From the NCBI GenBank assembly GCA_963457665.1, contig OY735215.1:41749325-41813324 (forward strand): a DNA stretch of 64,000 bases, given 5' to 3'. Shown here piece by piece: positions 46,470-57,240 of this stretch (within the stretch, counting starts at the first letter, position 1; each line of letters begins with the position of its first letter). The position numbers and the translations under genes were made by a program. The notes under the pieces are model-generated. The model did not search any database. It was not told the DNA's origin and saw only the letters and a program-made list of their open reading frames with translations. This DNA comes from Thysanoteuthis rhombus (lineage: Eukaryota; Mollusca; Cephalopoda; Oegopsida; Thysanoteuthidae).

Positions 46470-46765
46470 ACACAGAGCTCCTTCGTTGTATTACAACTCT
46501 TCAGTGTGGCTATAGACTATTACCCCCCCCCCCAAAAAAAACCTTTGCTTCAGACCCAGAGGCTTGCATTTTACCCCTCTTCTACGAAGAACTGGACGGC
46601 CAGTAAGACTGAATTCAAGCGATACTTTTACTTACGCACGATTTCCCATCCACCAGAGTGCTCTATTTCAGAGTTGGAAGAGCATTGCTTATAGCTCATA
46701 ATGAACGAGTTTCCTTACTTAAAGAGTGCTCAGCCCTGAATAAGGGGGCGTTAATTATGATAATA
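46470..46765 (-). mobile_element. tRNA-derived SINE-like repeat, copy 2
   Basis: Partner of 14395-14675: GTGTGGCTATAGACTATT, CTTTGCTTCAGACCCAGAGG, CTTACTTAAAGAGTGCTCAG and GCCCTGAATAAGG match in order. A C-run followed by an A-run near 46525-46543 has replaced the segment corresponding to the B box of copy 1. Confidence 0.6.
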
Positions 46766-47217
46766 ATTGATATATATTTGTGTGTATGAGTGTATATGTA
46801 TGGATAAACTTCAATCTTTAATCCTCCACGAATATCGACTTCTGCTTACTTTTTTGTTAGGTTGTTAAGCATTCATCCAATTGCACCAATAATAATGGGT
46901 GCAAACTGTCACTTTCATATCCCATAATTTCTTCAACTATCTGGCCCGGGGCCAGTTATTTTTCTCGCCCTTCACTTTCTGTTAATTAACTCTGCCAACT
47001 AATTTGGAAAGGATATAAGCGTTCACTCATGTCTGTTCATTCACACAACATCATGTGGTATTTCAATAAAATTTAATGGACTTTCCCATTTTCCAACTTG
47101 TATTTGCGAAGCCATACTGTCTCGGACATTCAACAGGAGACCCCCCACTACATCCTTGACGACTGCTTGTGTTGTTGTACCCAAGGCCAGCCCTTCTGTG
47201 AGTGTAAGCGTGCGCAT

Positions 47218-47218
<1 letters not shown>
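46766..47218. other. no gene seen
   Basis: Unassigned. Confidence 0.4.

Positions 47219-47254
<36 letters not shown>
47219..47254. repeat. (GT)n array
   Basis: GT array directly left of a family A fragment. Confidence 0.95.
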
Positions 47255-47284
47255 AATGAGCTACGGAAGAATTGATTGATTGAA

Positions 47285-47415
47285 TTTCGGGACAGTTCCA
47301 TGATTTCTTTCACGAATGCCTCCCCTGCATCGTAGCCATGGATTAACTGATTTTCAATCGGTTTGCAATGGCAATGGTAGAGATGTGCGCTCACTGAATG
47401 CTTTCCAGTTTCACT
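47285..47415 (+). repeat. family A repeat, 3' fragment
   Basis: CCCTGCATCGTAGCCATGG, then ATTAACTGATTTTCAATC, TGGCAATGGTAGAGATG and GCGCTCACTGAATGC, matching the ends of 5510-6235 and 55390-55835. Confidence 0.65.
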
Positions 47416-47770
47416 CATTGGTATGCCGGTACAAAGATCCCCTCTCTCTTTCACTCTCTCTTTCAATCCACCTCCTCCTTGTTATTTGCCGTACAGATGG
47501 AGAGGAAAAAATAAAAAACCAGTACAAAAGGTTCGAACGGTGTGTTTGTTCCGCCTGAACAGTATTTAAATTTAAACACATCCCTCCGACGCATGAAATG
47601 TCGGTTCCGCATGAAAACGCACCAGAGATGTTATTTACAATAGATGTCATGCCTCAGGAACAGGGACATTTTTTGAGGCTCTTCTTTACCACTTTGGCTT
47701 GCATTCAATCTAGTTCATTGTCGCTTGGAGAAAAATACCCGAGAAAACCTTCTTTTATTAGTGCTGTTCT
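47416..47770. other. no gene seen
   Basis: A minus-strand frame of 141 codons (47041-47466) crosses the GT array and the repeat and is not a gene. Confidence 0.4.
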
Positions 47771-48341
47771 ATTATCATTATCATTATTATTATTTCCAAT
47801 TTCACACCAGTTGACTGGTGGTTACCACTGGAAGTTGAGTGACATCAAGTCTCCTCAAATCTCCAGCCCTCCTCTCCACATTCTCATAATCCACAGCAAT
47901 ACTGTGGTTTACAGTTTCACACCTGTTGCCTGGTGGTCATCACTGAAGGCCGAGTGATAGTAAGTCTCCTCAGGTCTTCAGCCAACAGTGCTAACATTTA
48001 GGGTCGCAGACCTTATGTTTCTAGTACTTTCCTCAGTATTTGTGCGGTTCCTAGCTGTGCTGTGGTCAGTACCGTCTAAATCCTTCCTTTTATTCCGAGT
48101 TTCTCCAATCTCACCTTCAATGTCTTTGGGACTGTTCCTAGTGCGCCTATTATTACTGGCACTACCCTGACTTTCATGTTCCTCATCTTGTTCAGTTTTT
48201 CTGTCAGAATTTGGTATTTTCCTTTTTTTCACTCTCTTTCCTCTTTACTCTATGGTCCGCAGGCACAGCCACGTCTATTATTTGGCAGATTTTCCTCTTC
48301 TTGTCTACGATTACCAGGCCCGCTTTTTTTTTGGATGAGGT
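47771..48341 (-). mobile_element. R4/Dong-like LINE, 5'-truncated copy C
   Basis: The left edge is a degenerate TTA array at 47771-47796. The 3' UTR with its two related blocks follows, then coding sequence readable on the minus strand back to the endonuclease start (…DHLIQ-type region, ending at GATGAGGTGGTC). It carries frameshifts. Its truncated 5' end abuts a (TTC)n(TTA)n array. Confidence 0.88.
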
Positions 48342-48349
48342 GGTCTCTT

Positions 48350-48411
<62 letters not shown>

Positions 48412-48430
48412 CATTATTATTATTATTATG
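48342..48430. repeat. (TTC)n(TTA)n array
   Basis: TTC to about 48378, then TTA to 48430. It separates copies C and D of the LINE. Confidence 0.97.
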
Positions 48431-48645
48431 GATTTTCTTACCAGTTACCTAGTGGTCATCACTGGAAACTAAGTGATAGGCCTTTTCTACGCACTTTCAC
48501 AGTCCACAGTAGTGCTATGGATTACAGTTCCACACATGTTGCTTATTATATATCGCTGAAGGCTGAGTGACAGCAAGTCTCGCCAGGTCTTCTGCCATCT
48601 TTTCATATCATCCTCACATATCACAGCAGTGCTGTGCTCTGAACC
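48431..48645 (-). mobile_element. R4/Dong-like LINE, copy D (mostly 3' UTR)
   Basis: Contains the 3' UTR pair of blocks (ACCAGTTACCTAGTGGTCAT and the later GCTGAAGGCTGAGTGACAGC) and the CAGCAGTGCTGTG segment. It is in the same orientation as copy C, separated by TTA repeats. It is a short, old fragment. Confidence 0.75.
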
Positions 48646-48659
48646 AAACCCCTGTCAAC

Positions 48660-48905
48660 GAAGTTAGGGATGTATATGTATTAAATCGTCTTTTCCTAAT
48701 CTGTCAGTCAATCTACACAGTATCTCCAAGAGTTCTCAATGAATTCTCAATGAAACTTTGTCTAAGAGTTGACCGTCAAATAAGGGAAGATCGCTCGGAA
48801 TTTCAAAGTATTTTTGTGGAAGAGTGGACCTTAGGTGATGATTAAATTTTTCAAGTCAGATCCAGCAATCTATTTTTGATTGAGAGAGATGTTTCATTAG
48901 CCTGC
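48660..48905 (+). repeat. family A repeat, single-unit copy
   Basis: ATCTCCAAGAGTTCTCAATG, then GGAAGAGTGGACCTTAGGTG and GTCAGATCCAGCAATC, matching one internal unit of 5510-6235. Confidence 0.6.
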
Positions 48906-49083
48906 GTGGAAACAAGTTAAAAAAAAGGATAGTGAATGAGAAAGCTGAGTCTCAATTTCAAGGGTATTCGGTCAATATATATTCATATTACAAAGATTGC
49001 CTTCTCTCTCCTGTAATTTGAATATTTTATTTTCTCCCGGTATAAGTCGGTATACGACACTGACTGAGGTATGAGTCCACAGG

Positions 49084-49084
<1 letters not shown>
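48906..49084. other. no gene seen
   Basis: Short unassigned spacer. Confidence 0.4.
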
Positions 49085-49141
<57 letters not shown>

Positions 49142-49166
49142 TGTTGTTGTTGTTGTTGTTGTTGTT
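49085..49166. repeat. (ATT)n(GTT)n array
   Basis: ATT to about 49140, then GTT. No R4-like sequence is attached here, so it could be an unoccupied target-type array. Confidence 0.96.
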
Positions 49167-49329
49167 TCTTCATCCACACCAAGAGGGAAAGAAATGGAGA
49201 CGTGAAAATGTTACGGAAGACAAGTCCGTTCCACTTCGATGGTTGTTAAACGTAAACATATCCCCAATGGAATGGACAATGGTAGTCATGTTATTTACAG
49301 TCATTGCCATTCCTCACGAATGGGAGGGC

Positions 49330-49371
49330 CCCTTCTTCTTCTTCTTCTTCTTCTTCTTCTTCTTCTTCTTT
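49330..49371. repeat. (CTT)n array
   Basis: Lies at the 3' side of a minus-strand RTE fragment. Confidence 0.95.
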
Positions 49372-49645
49372 ATCATCCTCTTAGATATGAATATAGACCT
49401 TAAATTTGCCAGTCTACTCGATCGTGGACGTCGCGATGCCAGTACTTTATGAGCTCGAATAGTTCGTCACGCCATCTTGTTTTCTCCTAGTCATAATTTC
49501 ACATATGATCTCCGGGGATCAATGTTGTGAGTCGTGATATCTAACGGCTGTCTGCTATTCTTGCAACAGGACCAGCCCATTGCCATTTGAGTTTTCTAAT
49601 GGATTCTATGATATATCTGGTTGTTTTTCTGAAACATTCTATACA
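49372..49645 (-). mobile_element. RTE-type LINE, minus-strand fragment
   Basis: Plus-strand text such as CGCCATCTTGTTTTC, CAGCCCATTGCCATTTGAG and TTTTCTAATGGATTC is the reverse complement of the RTE RT-ORF end (TRWRDEL, LKWQWAG, KLIESIRK...). It is broken. Confidence 0.75.
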
Positions 49646-50092
49646 GTCTTGTAATAATCTCTTGTAACAATTAATTTAGTTATGTAGCATATGCATGAAT
49701 ATATGTATGTAGCATCGTTCTCAACCTCTATGTTCATCGAAGGTGTTGCAGAGTTAGGTGTGCTCGGGCAATTTTTGATAAGATTCACTTCCGGCTTGTT
49801 AGGACGGTCGAAACTACTTTTTGTTTTTACGGGACCTTGTATTAATAGTCTCCCATCGAGGCACTGATCAAGCTCAACGCTGCTTAACTTTAGTGATCTT
49901 ATGAGAATCGGTGTATCCAATGTGATATTTAGCCGTAAACCCTTGGTTTTGGGATGGTGGGGGTCAATCTTAGTCCTCTACCCCTGGGGCCAAGATGACC
50001 AGTATATAGCAAAAATAGCCGAGGAATCCTTTGTTATTTCTTTTAGTTTAGATTTACTCGGACTTATGCACAATATGACACCCTGGAGAGAG
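49646..50092. other. no gene seen
   Basis: Unassigned. Confidence 0.4.
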
Positions 50093-50093
50093 A

Positions 50094-50152
<59 letters not shown>

Positions 50153-50158
50153 TGCGTG
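50093..50158. repeat. (GA)n array
   Basis: Pure GA run. Confidence 0.97.
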
Positions 50159-51234
50159 CGTTTAAGAAATAAAGCAAAAGAGATTGATAGTTGAAAATAT
50201 TAAACGCAACCATCAAAAACCATATTAGCGTAGATTGGTAAGAGATAATGACATTATCTTTGGTTGACGCAGAAGTATTCCCCGTTACATAGATTAAATA
50301 TCATATTCATATAAATTCATAGCCCAATCATTCAGCCATCAGAGTATTTTCCTGGCTTTTGACGACCAAAAGCCATAGTTCATCTAAATTGTGTATTTTA
50401 TCATGAAATAAAAAAATCCGATTTTGATACAATGATTTTTTTTTCGATTCTTTCTTGAACAGTTCCAACAAAGAACCGTTGATTAGACAAGTGGGGTCGC
50501 TCAGAATTAAATAAATGATAGTCTGAGGGTGACAAGTCTGGAGAATAAGTTTCATGTGGGAGGGCATCCATTCCCATTTCCTTTATCTTTGTGTTGTGTC
50601 ACCTTTGTAGAATCAGACCTTGCGTATTAATGCAACCAAATCACTGGTTGATTTCCATGCTTAGGGATATGTGGCATTTTCTGTTCGATTGCTTCATTGA
50701 AACAAATTAATTCATTCAATTCCAACTTGATCAAAATATAGGTGGTAATTGTTCTCTGTTGCCGTATCTTCCTTCAAAGGTCTACCCAATTCATCAGTCC
50801 TTGAGCTCAAAGTCTTTTCTGAACTTTGTAAACAATCCCTGACTCGTGCTTGCACCTACTGCACAATTGGTACATGTTCAAGCGATCTATTGCTTTGTTT
50901 CTACTGCACATTTCCCCCAAGATTTAACATGAAAAGTAATACAGTTTCAAATGAATATCTGGTCATGATTTTCAAAAACAACAAAGTAAAATCACAGAAA
51001 ACTTTACTTAAAAAGTTACGCACATAACAACAATAAGGAGCTGAGTGAGCTTGAAAAACCCCTCGAAGATCTCCCAAACATTGAGTAAAAGATGACCTTT
51101 CAAAATTGTATATCAACCTAATAACATCAATTATTATCCTCACCGTTGGGGAATCATTAGCGAGCTTTAGTAATAAAGTGTCGTGGCTAACGTCTTTACA
51201 GGGTACCTCCCACACTTTTAGTCCGGTGTCAGAC
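50159..51234. other. no gene seen
   Basis: Short frames on both strands are unrecognised. The minus-strand part at about 50330-50640 has a transposase-derived feel (…NLDELWLLVVKSQ…) but I cannot support a call. Confidence 0.3.
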
Positions 51235-51470
51235 TAAACTAGGCTTAGTAAAAACCTATCATATCAAAAACACTTGAAAAGACAAAATATTAGCTATGAT
51301 TCTGTTCCTCTACCAGAAAGAAGAAAATTCCATAAAAATGGGTTGTGTATCGAAACGGTGCAAAGAATAATAAGTTACGATTAATTTCATTTGAAAATTT
51401 TTTGAGCCTACCCAGACCAAGAATGGAGATTATAGTTCATTAGCCTGAATTGTTGGAGGTGAAGGCAGTG
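51235..51470 (+). repeat. dispersed repeat family D, copy 2
   Basis: AAAACCTATCATATC, AAAATGGGTTGTG and the CCCAGACCAAGAATGG to GAATTGTTGGAGG end correspond to 33800-33950. Confidence 0.5.
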
Positions 51471-51545
51471 GAAGATACAGGCGACTTGGGTGTAGAGGGT
51501 GTGTACTGCTTCTATAACTGTTCGATACAAAATAAAAAAGCCAAA

Positions 51546-51551
51546 TTATTA

Positions 51552-51590
<39 letters not shown>
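51546..51590. repeat. (ATT)n tail of the R4/Dong-like copy
   Basis: (TAA)n on the minus strand; it marks the 3' end of the LINE at 51591-53607. Confidence 0.98.
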
Positions 51591-51592
<2 letters not shown>

Positions 51593-53607
51593 CTCACACC
51601 AGTTGCCTGGTGGTAACCGCTGGAGTTTGAGTGACAGCAAGTCTCCTCAAGTCTCCAGCCCTCCTCTCCTAGTCCTCATAGGTCGCAGTAATTCTACGAT
51701 TTACAGTTTCACACTGGTTGCCCAGTGGTTATCGCTGAAGGCTGAGTGACAATAAGTCTCCTCAGGTCCTCAGCTGACGTCTCCTCTCTCTTTCGCATAT
51801 CATGACAGAGCTACTATTCGTTGCAGTACTTATATCTCTAGCACTTTCCTCAGTATCCGTGCAGTTCCAAGTAGTGCTGTGGTCTGTACGGTCTCTATCC
51901 TCCCCCTAATCCCAATCTCCTCCAGTCTCTCCCTCAGCGTTTTGGGTACAGTTCCTAGTGCTCCCACTATGACCGGTACTACCCTGGTTTTCATGTTCCA
52001 CATTTTCTTTAACTCCCTTGCTAGGTCCTGGTATTTTTCCCTTTTTTCACCCTCCTTCTTTTTTACTCTATGGTCTGCAGGTACAGCAACGTCTACTATT
52101 TGGCAGGCCTTCCTTTTTTTGTCTACTTTTACTAAGTCCAGTCTTCTTGCCTGGATGAGGTGGTCAGTTTGGATGTCAAAGTCCCACAGTAGTTTGTGGT
52201 TGTCATTCTCCAAAACTGCCTCTGGCTTGTGCTGATACCACTTTTCCCCATGGTTGAATCCCATTTGTTTACTTAGTTCCCAGTGTATCATCGTTGCTAC
52301 TCTATCGTGTCTATGCTTATACTCCTTCTGGGCGAGTTGACGACATTCACTAGTTATGTGGTTTACTGTCTCATCTCTTTCACCGCACATGCGGCATTTG
52401 CTGTTTGTCTGTGTTCTGTCGATTTTTGTTTTTATGTAGTTTGTCCTTATGCTTTTGTTTTGGGCTGCCATGATGAGCGATTCTGTTTCTCTCTTAAGGT
52501 TCCCCTTTCGTAACCATGTCCATGATTTCTCGTCTGCTATATCTTTTATCTGTCTTTTAAACTCGCTGTGCAATTTTTTCCCTTCCCACTTTTCTTTTCT
52601 AGTTTGCTGTACTGTTCCATTGTTTTCTGCTTTATTGTTTGTTGCACTATCCCTCGCGCTCTTTATGATTTCTTCACTATTTGTTTGCACATATCTATCT
52701 AGGACTGTTTTAGCTCTCTGGACACAATCTTCTATGCTGATGAGCCCCCTACCACCTTCTTTTCTCTTAACGTATAGTCTATCTGTATCGTCCCTAGGGT
52801 GTAATGCTTTATGCATCGTCATAAGTTTCCTTGTTCGCCTATCCATTGATTGGAGCTCTTCCTTTGTCCATCCTAGGAATGGTCCTGTATACCTAACTAC
52901 TGATACAGCCCAGGTGTTCATTCCTTTTATTAGATTTCTGCTGTTTAATTTGGTTTCTAATATTTTCCTTATCCTTCTAAGGTATTCCCTCTTTATTTTC
53001 TCCTTCATTTCTTCCCGTTTTATCGTGTCACATTCAAGGACACCTAGGTACTTGTATCGGTCTTGTGCGGTCAGTGCCCTAATCTTGCTATTGTCCGGGA
53101 GTTCAATTCCCTCAGTCATTGAAAGCCTTCCTTTGTGCATCACCATGATAGCACATTTTTCTATTCCAAACTCCATTCCTATGTCCTCACTATATTCCCT
53201 TACTTCGTTGAACAGAGACTCCAGCTCTCCCCTGTTTTTTGCGAACAATTTTATATCGTCCATGTACATTAAGTGGTTGACCTTTCCTTTTGTTTTAGAG
53301 AAGTGGTATCCTTTGCTGTTTTTCAGGATTCTGTTAAGCGGTATCATTGTTAGAACAAATAATAGTGGGGACAACGAGTCTCCTTGGAAGATTCCCCTTT
53401 TTATCCCTACCTCTGCTAGTTTGTCCCCTGCGGCTGTCATATCTACTTTCCAGTCTTCCATCGAATTACCAATGAATTTAACCACCGGTTCGCTAATTTT
53501 GAACATTCTAAGGCATTCGAGTATCCAGCTATGTGGAATCATATCGTATGCCTTTTTGTAATCTATCCATCCCATTGCGATATTCTTTCTCCTTTTCCTC
53601 ACTCCTT
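51591..53607 (-). mobile_element. R4/Dong-like LINE, longest and youngest copy 2
   Basis: About 2.0 kb, minus strand, with a single long ORF and a 3' UTR of about 240 bp with duplicated blocks. The (TAA)n tail is at 51546-51590, and an A-run plus (TAA)n (53606-53632) lies at the truncated 5' end. The break lies just upstream of RT motif A, so the N-terminal DNA-binding region and the first RT motifs are missing. Confidence 0.95.
51830..53602 (-). CDS. R4/Dong-like LINE polyprotein, 5'-truncated: RT, zinc knuckle, restriction-like endonuclease
   Basis: 590 codons without a stop. The first listed codon is GTG inside a frame that continues upstream into the border A-run, so the real start is lost. 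RT motif A is GWIDYKKAYD (D14); motif B is GIFQGDSLSPLLF at about 70-82; motif C is YMDD at 113-116. An RYKYLG block lies near 180. The CCHC knuckle (CRMCG...NHITSEC) lies at about 403-420, and the endonuclease region at about 487-527 with VDVAVP and KYQDL. The nuclease reads RRLDLVKVD where copy 1 has RRPDLVIVD, so the proline next to the catalytic Asp is changed. In this family the protein nicks DNA and reverse-transcribes its own RNA at the nick. Confidence 0.93.
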   Translation of the reverse strand: MRKRRKNIAMGWIDYKKAYDMIPHSWILECLRMFKISEPVVKFIGNSMEDWKVDMTAAGDKLAEVGIKRGIFQGDSLSPLLFVLTMIPLNRILKNSKGYHFSKTKGKVNHLMYMDDIKLFAKNRGELESLFNEVREYSEDIGMEFGIEKCAIMVMHKGRLSMTEGIELPDNSKIRALTAQDRYKYLGVLECDTIKREEMKEKIKREYLRRIRKILETKLNSRNLIKGMNTWAVSVVRYTGPFLGWTKEELQSMDRRTRKLMTMHKALHPRDDTDRLYVKRKEGGRGLISIEDCVQRAKTVLDRYVQTNSEEIIKSARDSATNNKAENNGTVQQTRKEKWEGKKLHSEFKRQIKDIADEKSWTWLRKGNLKRETESLIMAAQNKSIRTNYIKTKIDRTQTNSKCRMCGERDETVNHITSECRQLAQKEYKHRHDRVATMIHWELSKQMGFNHGEKWYQHKPEAVLENDNHKLLWDFDIQTDHLIQARRLDLVKVDKKRKACQIVDVAVPADHRVKKKEGEKREKYQDLARELKKMWNMKTRVVPVIVGALGTVPKTLRERLEEIGIRGRIETVQTTALLGTARILRKVLEI

Positions 53608-53632
53608 TTTTTTTTTATTATTATTATTATTC
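53606..53632. repeat. A/T-run and (TTA)n at the 5' border
   Basis: T-run then TTA units; probably the remaining half of the original TAA target array. Confidence 0.9.
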
Positions 53633-54119
53633 ATCATAAATGTTTCGGACTGTTCATCTTCTGTACACAAAGTTCCGGTCATCGTACCCAACGGCTTTCT
53701 TCAGGTGAATGTCGTGGTTAGTGAGGAGGTCAAGACGGGAGGTCGCCGCTGTCAACGCCTGTCGATGGAATGTTCCCATTCCATTATCTAATTTTGGGTG
53801 ACAGTTAACGACCGCTTTTTGGGGGGGGGGGTGAAGTTAACGACCGCTTTCCATGTCAAATATCTTTGAGTCCAAGGTTGTTGCCACAGAAGCATCATTT
53901 TGAAAAGGTCTCTTCTGGACCCGCATAAAAATGTTAGTATTACAAACGGCGTGTTGTAGTTGCAGTTTTCTGAGTCGTTCATTTTATAACAGTGTAATCC
54001 TGACAGGCCAATTCTTGTATTCGAGTCAATACTGTCTGTAGTCCCACAAGGTAATAAAATAACTTCTGGTCCCTTGAACCGTAACTCTTGCCCACTAACA
54101 AACCCACTCAAATTTCACC
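53633..54119. other. no gene seen
   Basis: TTTCGGACTG...CTTTCTTCAGGTGAATG near 53641-53710 resembles a block near 33430. A G-run lies at about 53819-53830. Confidence 0.35.
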
Positions 54120-54187
54120 CCGGTTTGCTATAGTTACGACCTTTGCTTCCAGAGCAAAGCTCTCTCACTATGTGTCTGTCGGACCTA
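54120..54187 (-). repeat. possible tRNA-like SINE remnant
   Basis: On the minus strand, GAGAGCTTTGCTCTGGAAGC then AAAGGTCGTAAC resembles a tRNA anticodon arm (CTTTGCTCTGGAAGCAAAG pairs) with a degraded T-arm. Confidence 0.3.
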
Positions 54188-55389
54188 AGAGTGATTTTTT
54201 GGTGTTGGTAAAATGTAACGTTAAAGAAGCAATGAGAGTACACAAGACGTCGATATCAAAATAAGTATGTTTCAAATTTTGTCGGAATCGAGAAAGACGT
54301 TTACTTCAGACAATTTAAGTCAAACTAGCCTCGACACTAAAAAAACAAGACATAGTTAAATACTCGACTCCTCTCCGTCTGACCGTTGTATACAAATGGT
54401 CAGATATCTGATAGGTGATCGCTTCTATTGGAGTTTTGCCAAAATGTTTTGAAAGCCTCTGTCTAGTTATAAAACTTCTTATTCGGGTGAAAAATGATTC
54501 TCATTAAAAAAAACAGTCCGTTCAGCGGGAAAAATTACACACATAAAAAAAGACATTTATTTTATGCAACAAATATCTTTATTTTCGAAATATTACCCTT
54601 CTTTGCCAATGTACATAAAGCAATATGTCTATATTTTGCAGTTAAAACTTCAGATAAAAAATTCGGCTAATGGTTACGTCAAAAATTGGTTTAAATTCTC
54701 CTTTTATTCCTTTTGTCTCTGATCGCCCCTGAAATGTTATCAAATAATTACGCTATTTCAGTAATTGAAAAATGAGGGAATTTGTCAGTTATGCTTATTG
54801 TTATTCTGATAGAATATTTTGTAAACAAGGAGGTATGATTTTAGCGTGAATAGAGACAGTTCCACACAATAATCAGATCTTGTCGTTTTCAGCAAACTTA
54901 GTTTGTCGATGTTTACGTTATGTTCCTTTCCAACATTCAAACTCTATCTGGTATTAATCTGTTGGTTTAAGATATTTGTAATTGTTATGTCCGTTTGAAC
55001 AGCTATACTATAGATCAGAGATCTCCAAATTTGCACCACTGGTACGTTTGATATTTACAAGTAAGTATAGTACATAGATGATAAGTCATCAATAAGTCGC
55101 TTATACGTGGCTAATACGCTCGACTTCGTTTCTAAAAGGGTTCTTCGAACTAATTCAATATTAAGATCCAAGGAAATGAATTGGCTAATATTTTACAAAT
55201 AAAGTAAAAGACTGTCGATATAATTTGTATGTTTCCTCACAGCCTGGTATCACATGTCTCGCAGCCCGAAACCGGTCCGAAGCCCCTTAGTAAGGGAGCC
55301 ACTACCATAGAATGAGGAAAAATGCCATCTTCAGCTGTCATCACCTATCAATTCTGACAGATATACTTTGAGTGATTATTTTTCAATTT
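54188..55389. other. no gene seen
   Basis: AT-rich, unique-looking, with no frame worth calling. Confidence 0.4.
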
Positions 55390-55835
55390 CAAACTTCCCC
55401 TTCTCTTTTTAACCCCCATGAGGAAGTTTAAAGAGGTATATGTATCAACTCGTGTCTGTCTGTCTGACCGTATGTGCATCACAGCATCTGTCTGTTTGTC
55501 CGCAAGATAAAGTTCCCAGTGAAATTGAAAGGGTAGGTATTGGGTGACACAGGACGAATGTGTTTGAATTTGGGGGCGGATCCATGCACCTCCCCTACAT
55601 CGTAATTGTATGTCCATGCCAAACAGAACTAATGAAGTTCCCAATTAATTTCCATCAAAGTTTGTGAAAGAGTTGGCAATGGGCTTCGGGAAAATTTAAT
55701 TTTGGAGAGGATCAAGGAATTTTTACTGTTACCCCCTGCATCTCAGCCTCCAGTGAATTGATTTTCATGCTGTTTTTAGTTACAATGCTGTTGGCGTAGG
55801 CATCCATTCTCTGAGTACTTCCAAGTTTTTTTTAT
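55390..55835 (+). repeat. family A repeat, about two internal units
   Basis: TGTCTGTCTGTCTGACCG start, AAAGTTCCCAGTGAAATTG near 55508, a related TGAAGTTCCCAATTAATT near 55634, then CCCCCTGCATCTCAGCC and ACAATGCTGTTGGCG at the end. Confidence 0.7.
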
Positions 55836-56423
55836 TGTTATCTATCAAGTTGCATTTATCGTCGTCTTTATTGGCTTAACAAAATCACATTCAAGACTAT
55901 TTTTATTTCTTCTTATTTTTGAGGGAAGTCGAGCGTTTTCTGTCTTTATATTTCCTTCCGATTAAACATCAACAACGACTACGACGATGACTACGACAAC
56001 AACAACAAACTTCATTTTATTTCCCTTGTATCAGAGGTCGTTTTTTCTGTGAACACTTCAACAGTTAACAGTTTAATGGCTCGAGACCATACATCAATTA
56101 ACTCCCTTGTCACCGCTAAAAGTAATTGAACACATTTAATTTTGTTTTTCTTTGAAGCATCCACAAATACATTTTAGAAAAATTGCACTTCCCAAATCGC
56201 AAAGGGTTGTTAAATAGCACGCTTAAGTGATTTGCAAAGATTTAAAGATGTCGATATATGTGTGTGTGTGTATGTGTGTGCGTGTAAAAGTTTGATTTCA
56301 CTTTGATTACATAAACTTCTGATTATATCCTTGTTTTGATTGAATGAATTTTTGATCAAATTAAAATCACGTATTCATTTTTGTGAAAAAGTAAAAAGCT
56401 TTGCCAAGTTTGGCGCAATACCC
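55836..56423. other. no gene seen
   Basis: CAACGAC/CTACGAC run near 55970-56005; otherwise unassigned. Confidence 0.4.
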
Positions 56424-56424
56424 C

Positions 56425-56509
<85 letters not shown>

Positions 56510-56527
56510 GACAGAGAGAGACAGAAA
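56424..56527. repeat. (AT)n(AG)n compound microsatellite
   Basis: AT to about 56477, then GA with ACAGAG variants. Confidence 0.97.
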
Positions 56528-56884
56528 GATATGCTTTGGAGCAATGGTTAGTCAGTCATCCTTGAAGATCATTATTACTGAAGTGAGTCCAACCACCAAT
56601 CGTACTCGTTTGCCAGACTAAGTAATCTTAGGAAATGACTACCTAGCCCCTGATATCGGAAGAACCCTAAAATGTAAAGAATAAACTGAAATCCGGAGAT
56701 CCTGACTTCAAAGCGTAGCGCGCCAATTACTCTGAGACGAGTAGCGCCATAAGCATTGAAATTGAATGCACTTACGCATATGCTGACCAATCTCTGGTGA
56801 GTTGAATTTTCATAAGCAGTGATAGAACACACCAGGGCTGCTTCGTTAGTTTATCTACTTGTATGAAACACAACGTGCATCCAT
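56528..56884. other. no gene seen
   Basis: Slightly GC-richer and unassigned. Confidence 0.4.
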
Positions 56885-57240
56885 ACATATCATCATCAGT
56901 CCACTGCTAGACCGAGGCTTTTCCCATCTCTTTCCATGATGATCACGATTGCGTTAATCCTCGTCATTTCCTACCAGCCAACCTTTTTATCTCATCCTTC
57001 CATCTTGTGTGTGGCCTTTTTCTACTGCTTTCACGGGACCAATCGGTTAGCTTTTTTGCTCGATCTGTTAACACCTCTTCTTGCTAAGTGCCCAGTCTAA
57101 CCCCATTAGTGTTGCTTAATTATTTGTATAATATCCTTCCTACAGGTTGTCTCTCGGATCCACATCTGATATTACTCTTTCCTCTGGCTCTCTGAGCGTT
57201 TTTTAGTTGGTTTTCAGTCCCTTTTGTTGATTTTCATGTT
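56885..57240 (-). mobile_element. non-LTR LINE 3' end, minus strand
   Basis: On the minus strand: CACACAAGATGG, GATGAGATAAAAAGGTTGGC, then a CGATTAACGCAATCGTGATC-like segment, AAAGAGATGGGAAAAGCC and GCAGTGGACTGATGATGATATG. The implied end is TRW-DEIKRLAGR...RDRWKEMGKAxVxQWTDDD, a common C-terminus of RTE-like LINE ORFs, finishing in TGA repeats. It has decayed with frameshifts and differs from the other RTE copies here, so it is a second family. Confidence 0.7.

Noticed and set aside
52449-53561. 370-codon plus-strand frame
   Set aside because: Antisense to the LINE ORF on the minus strand, whose RT and nuclease motifs are unmistakable. The frame at 25505-26038 is the same kind of shadow.
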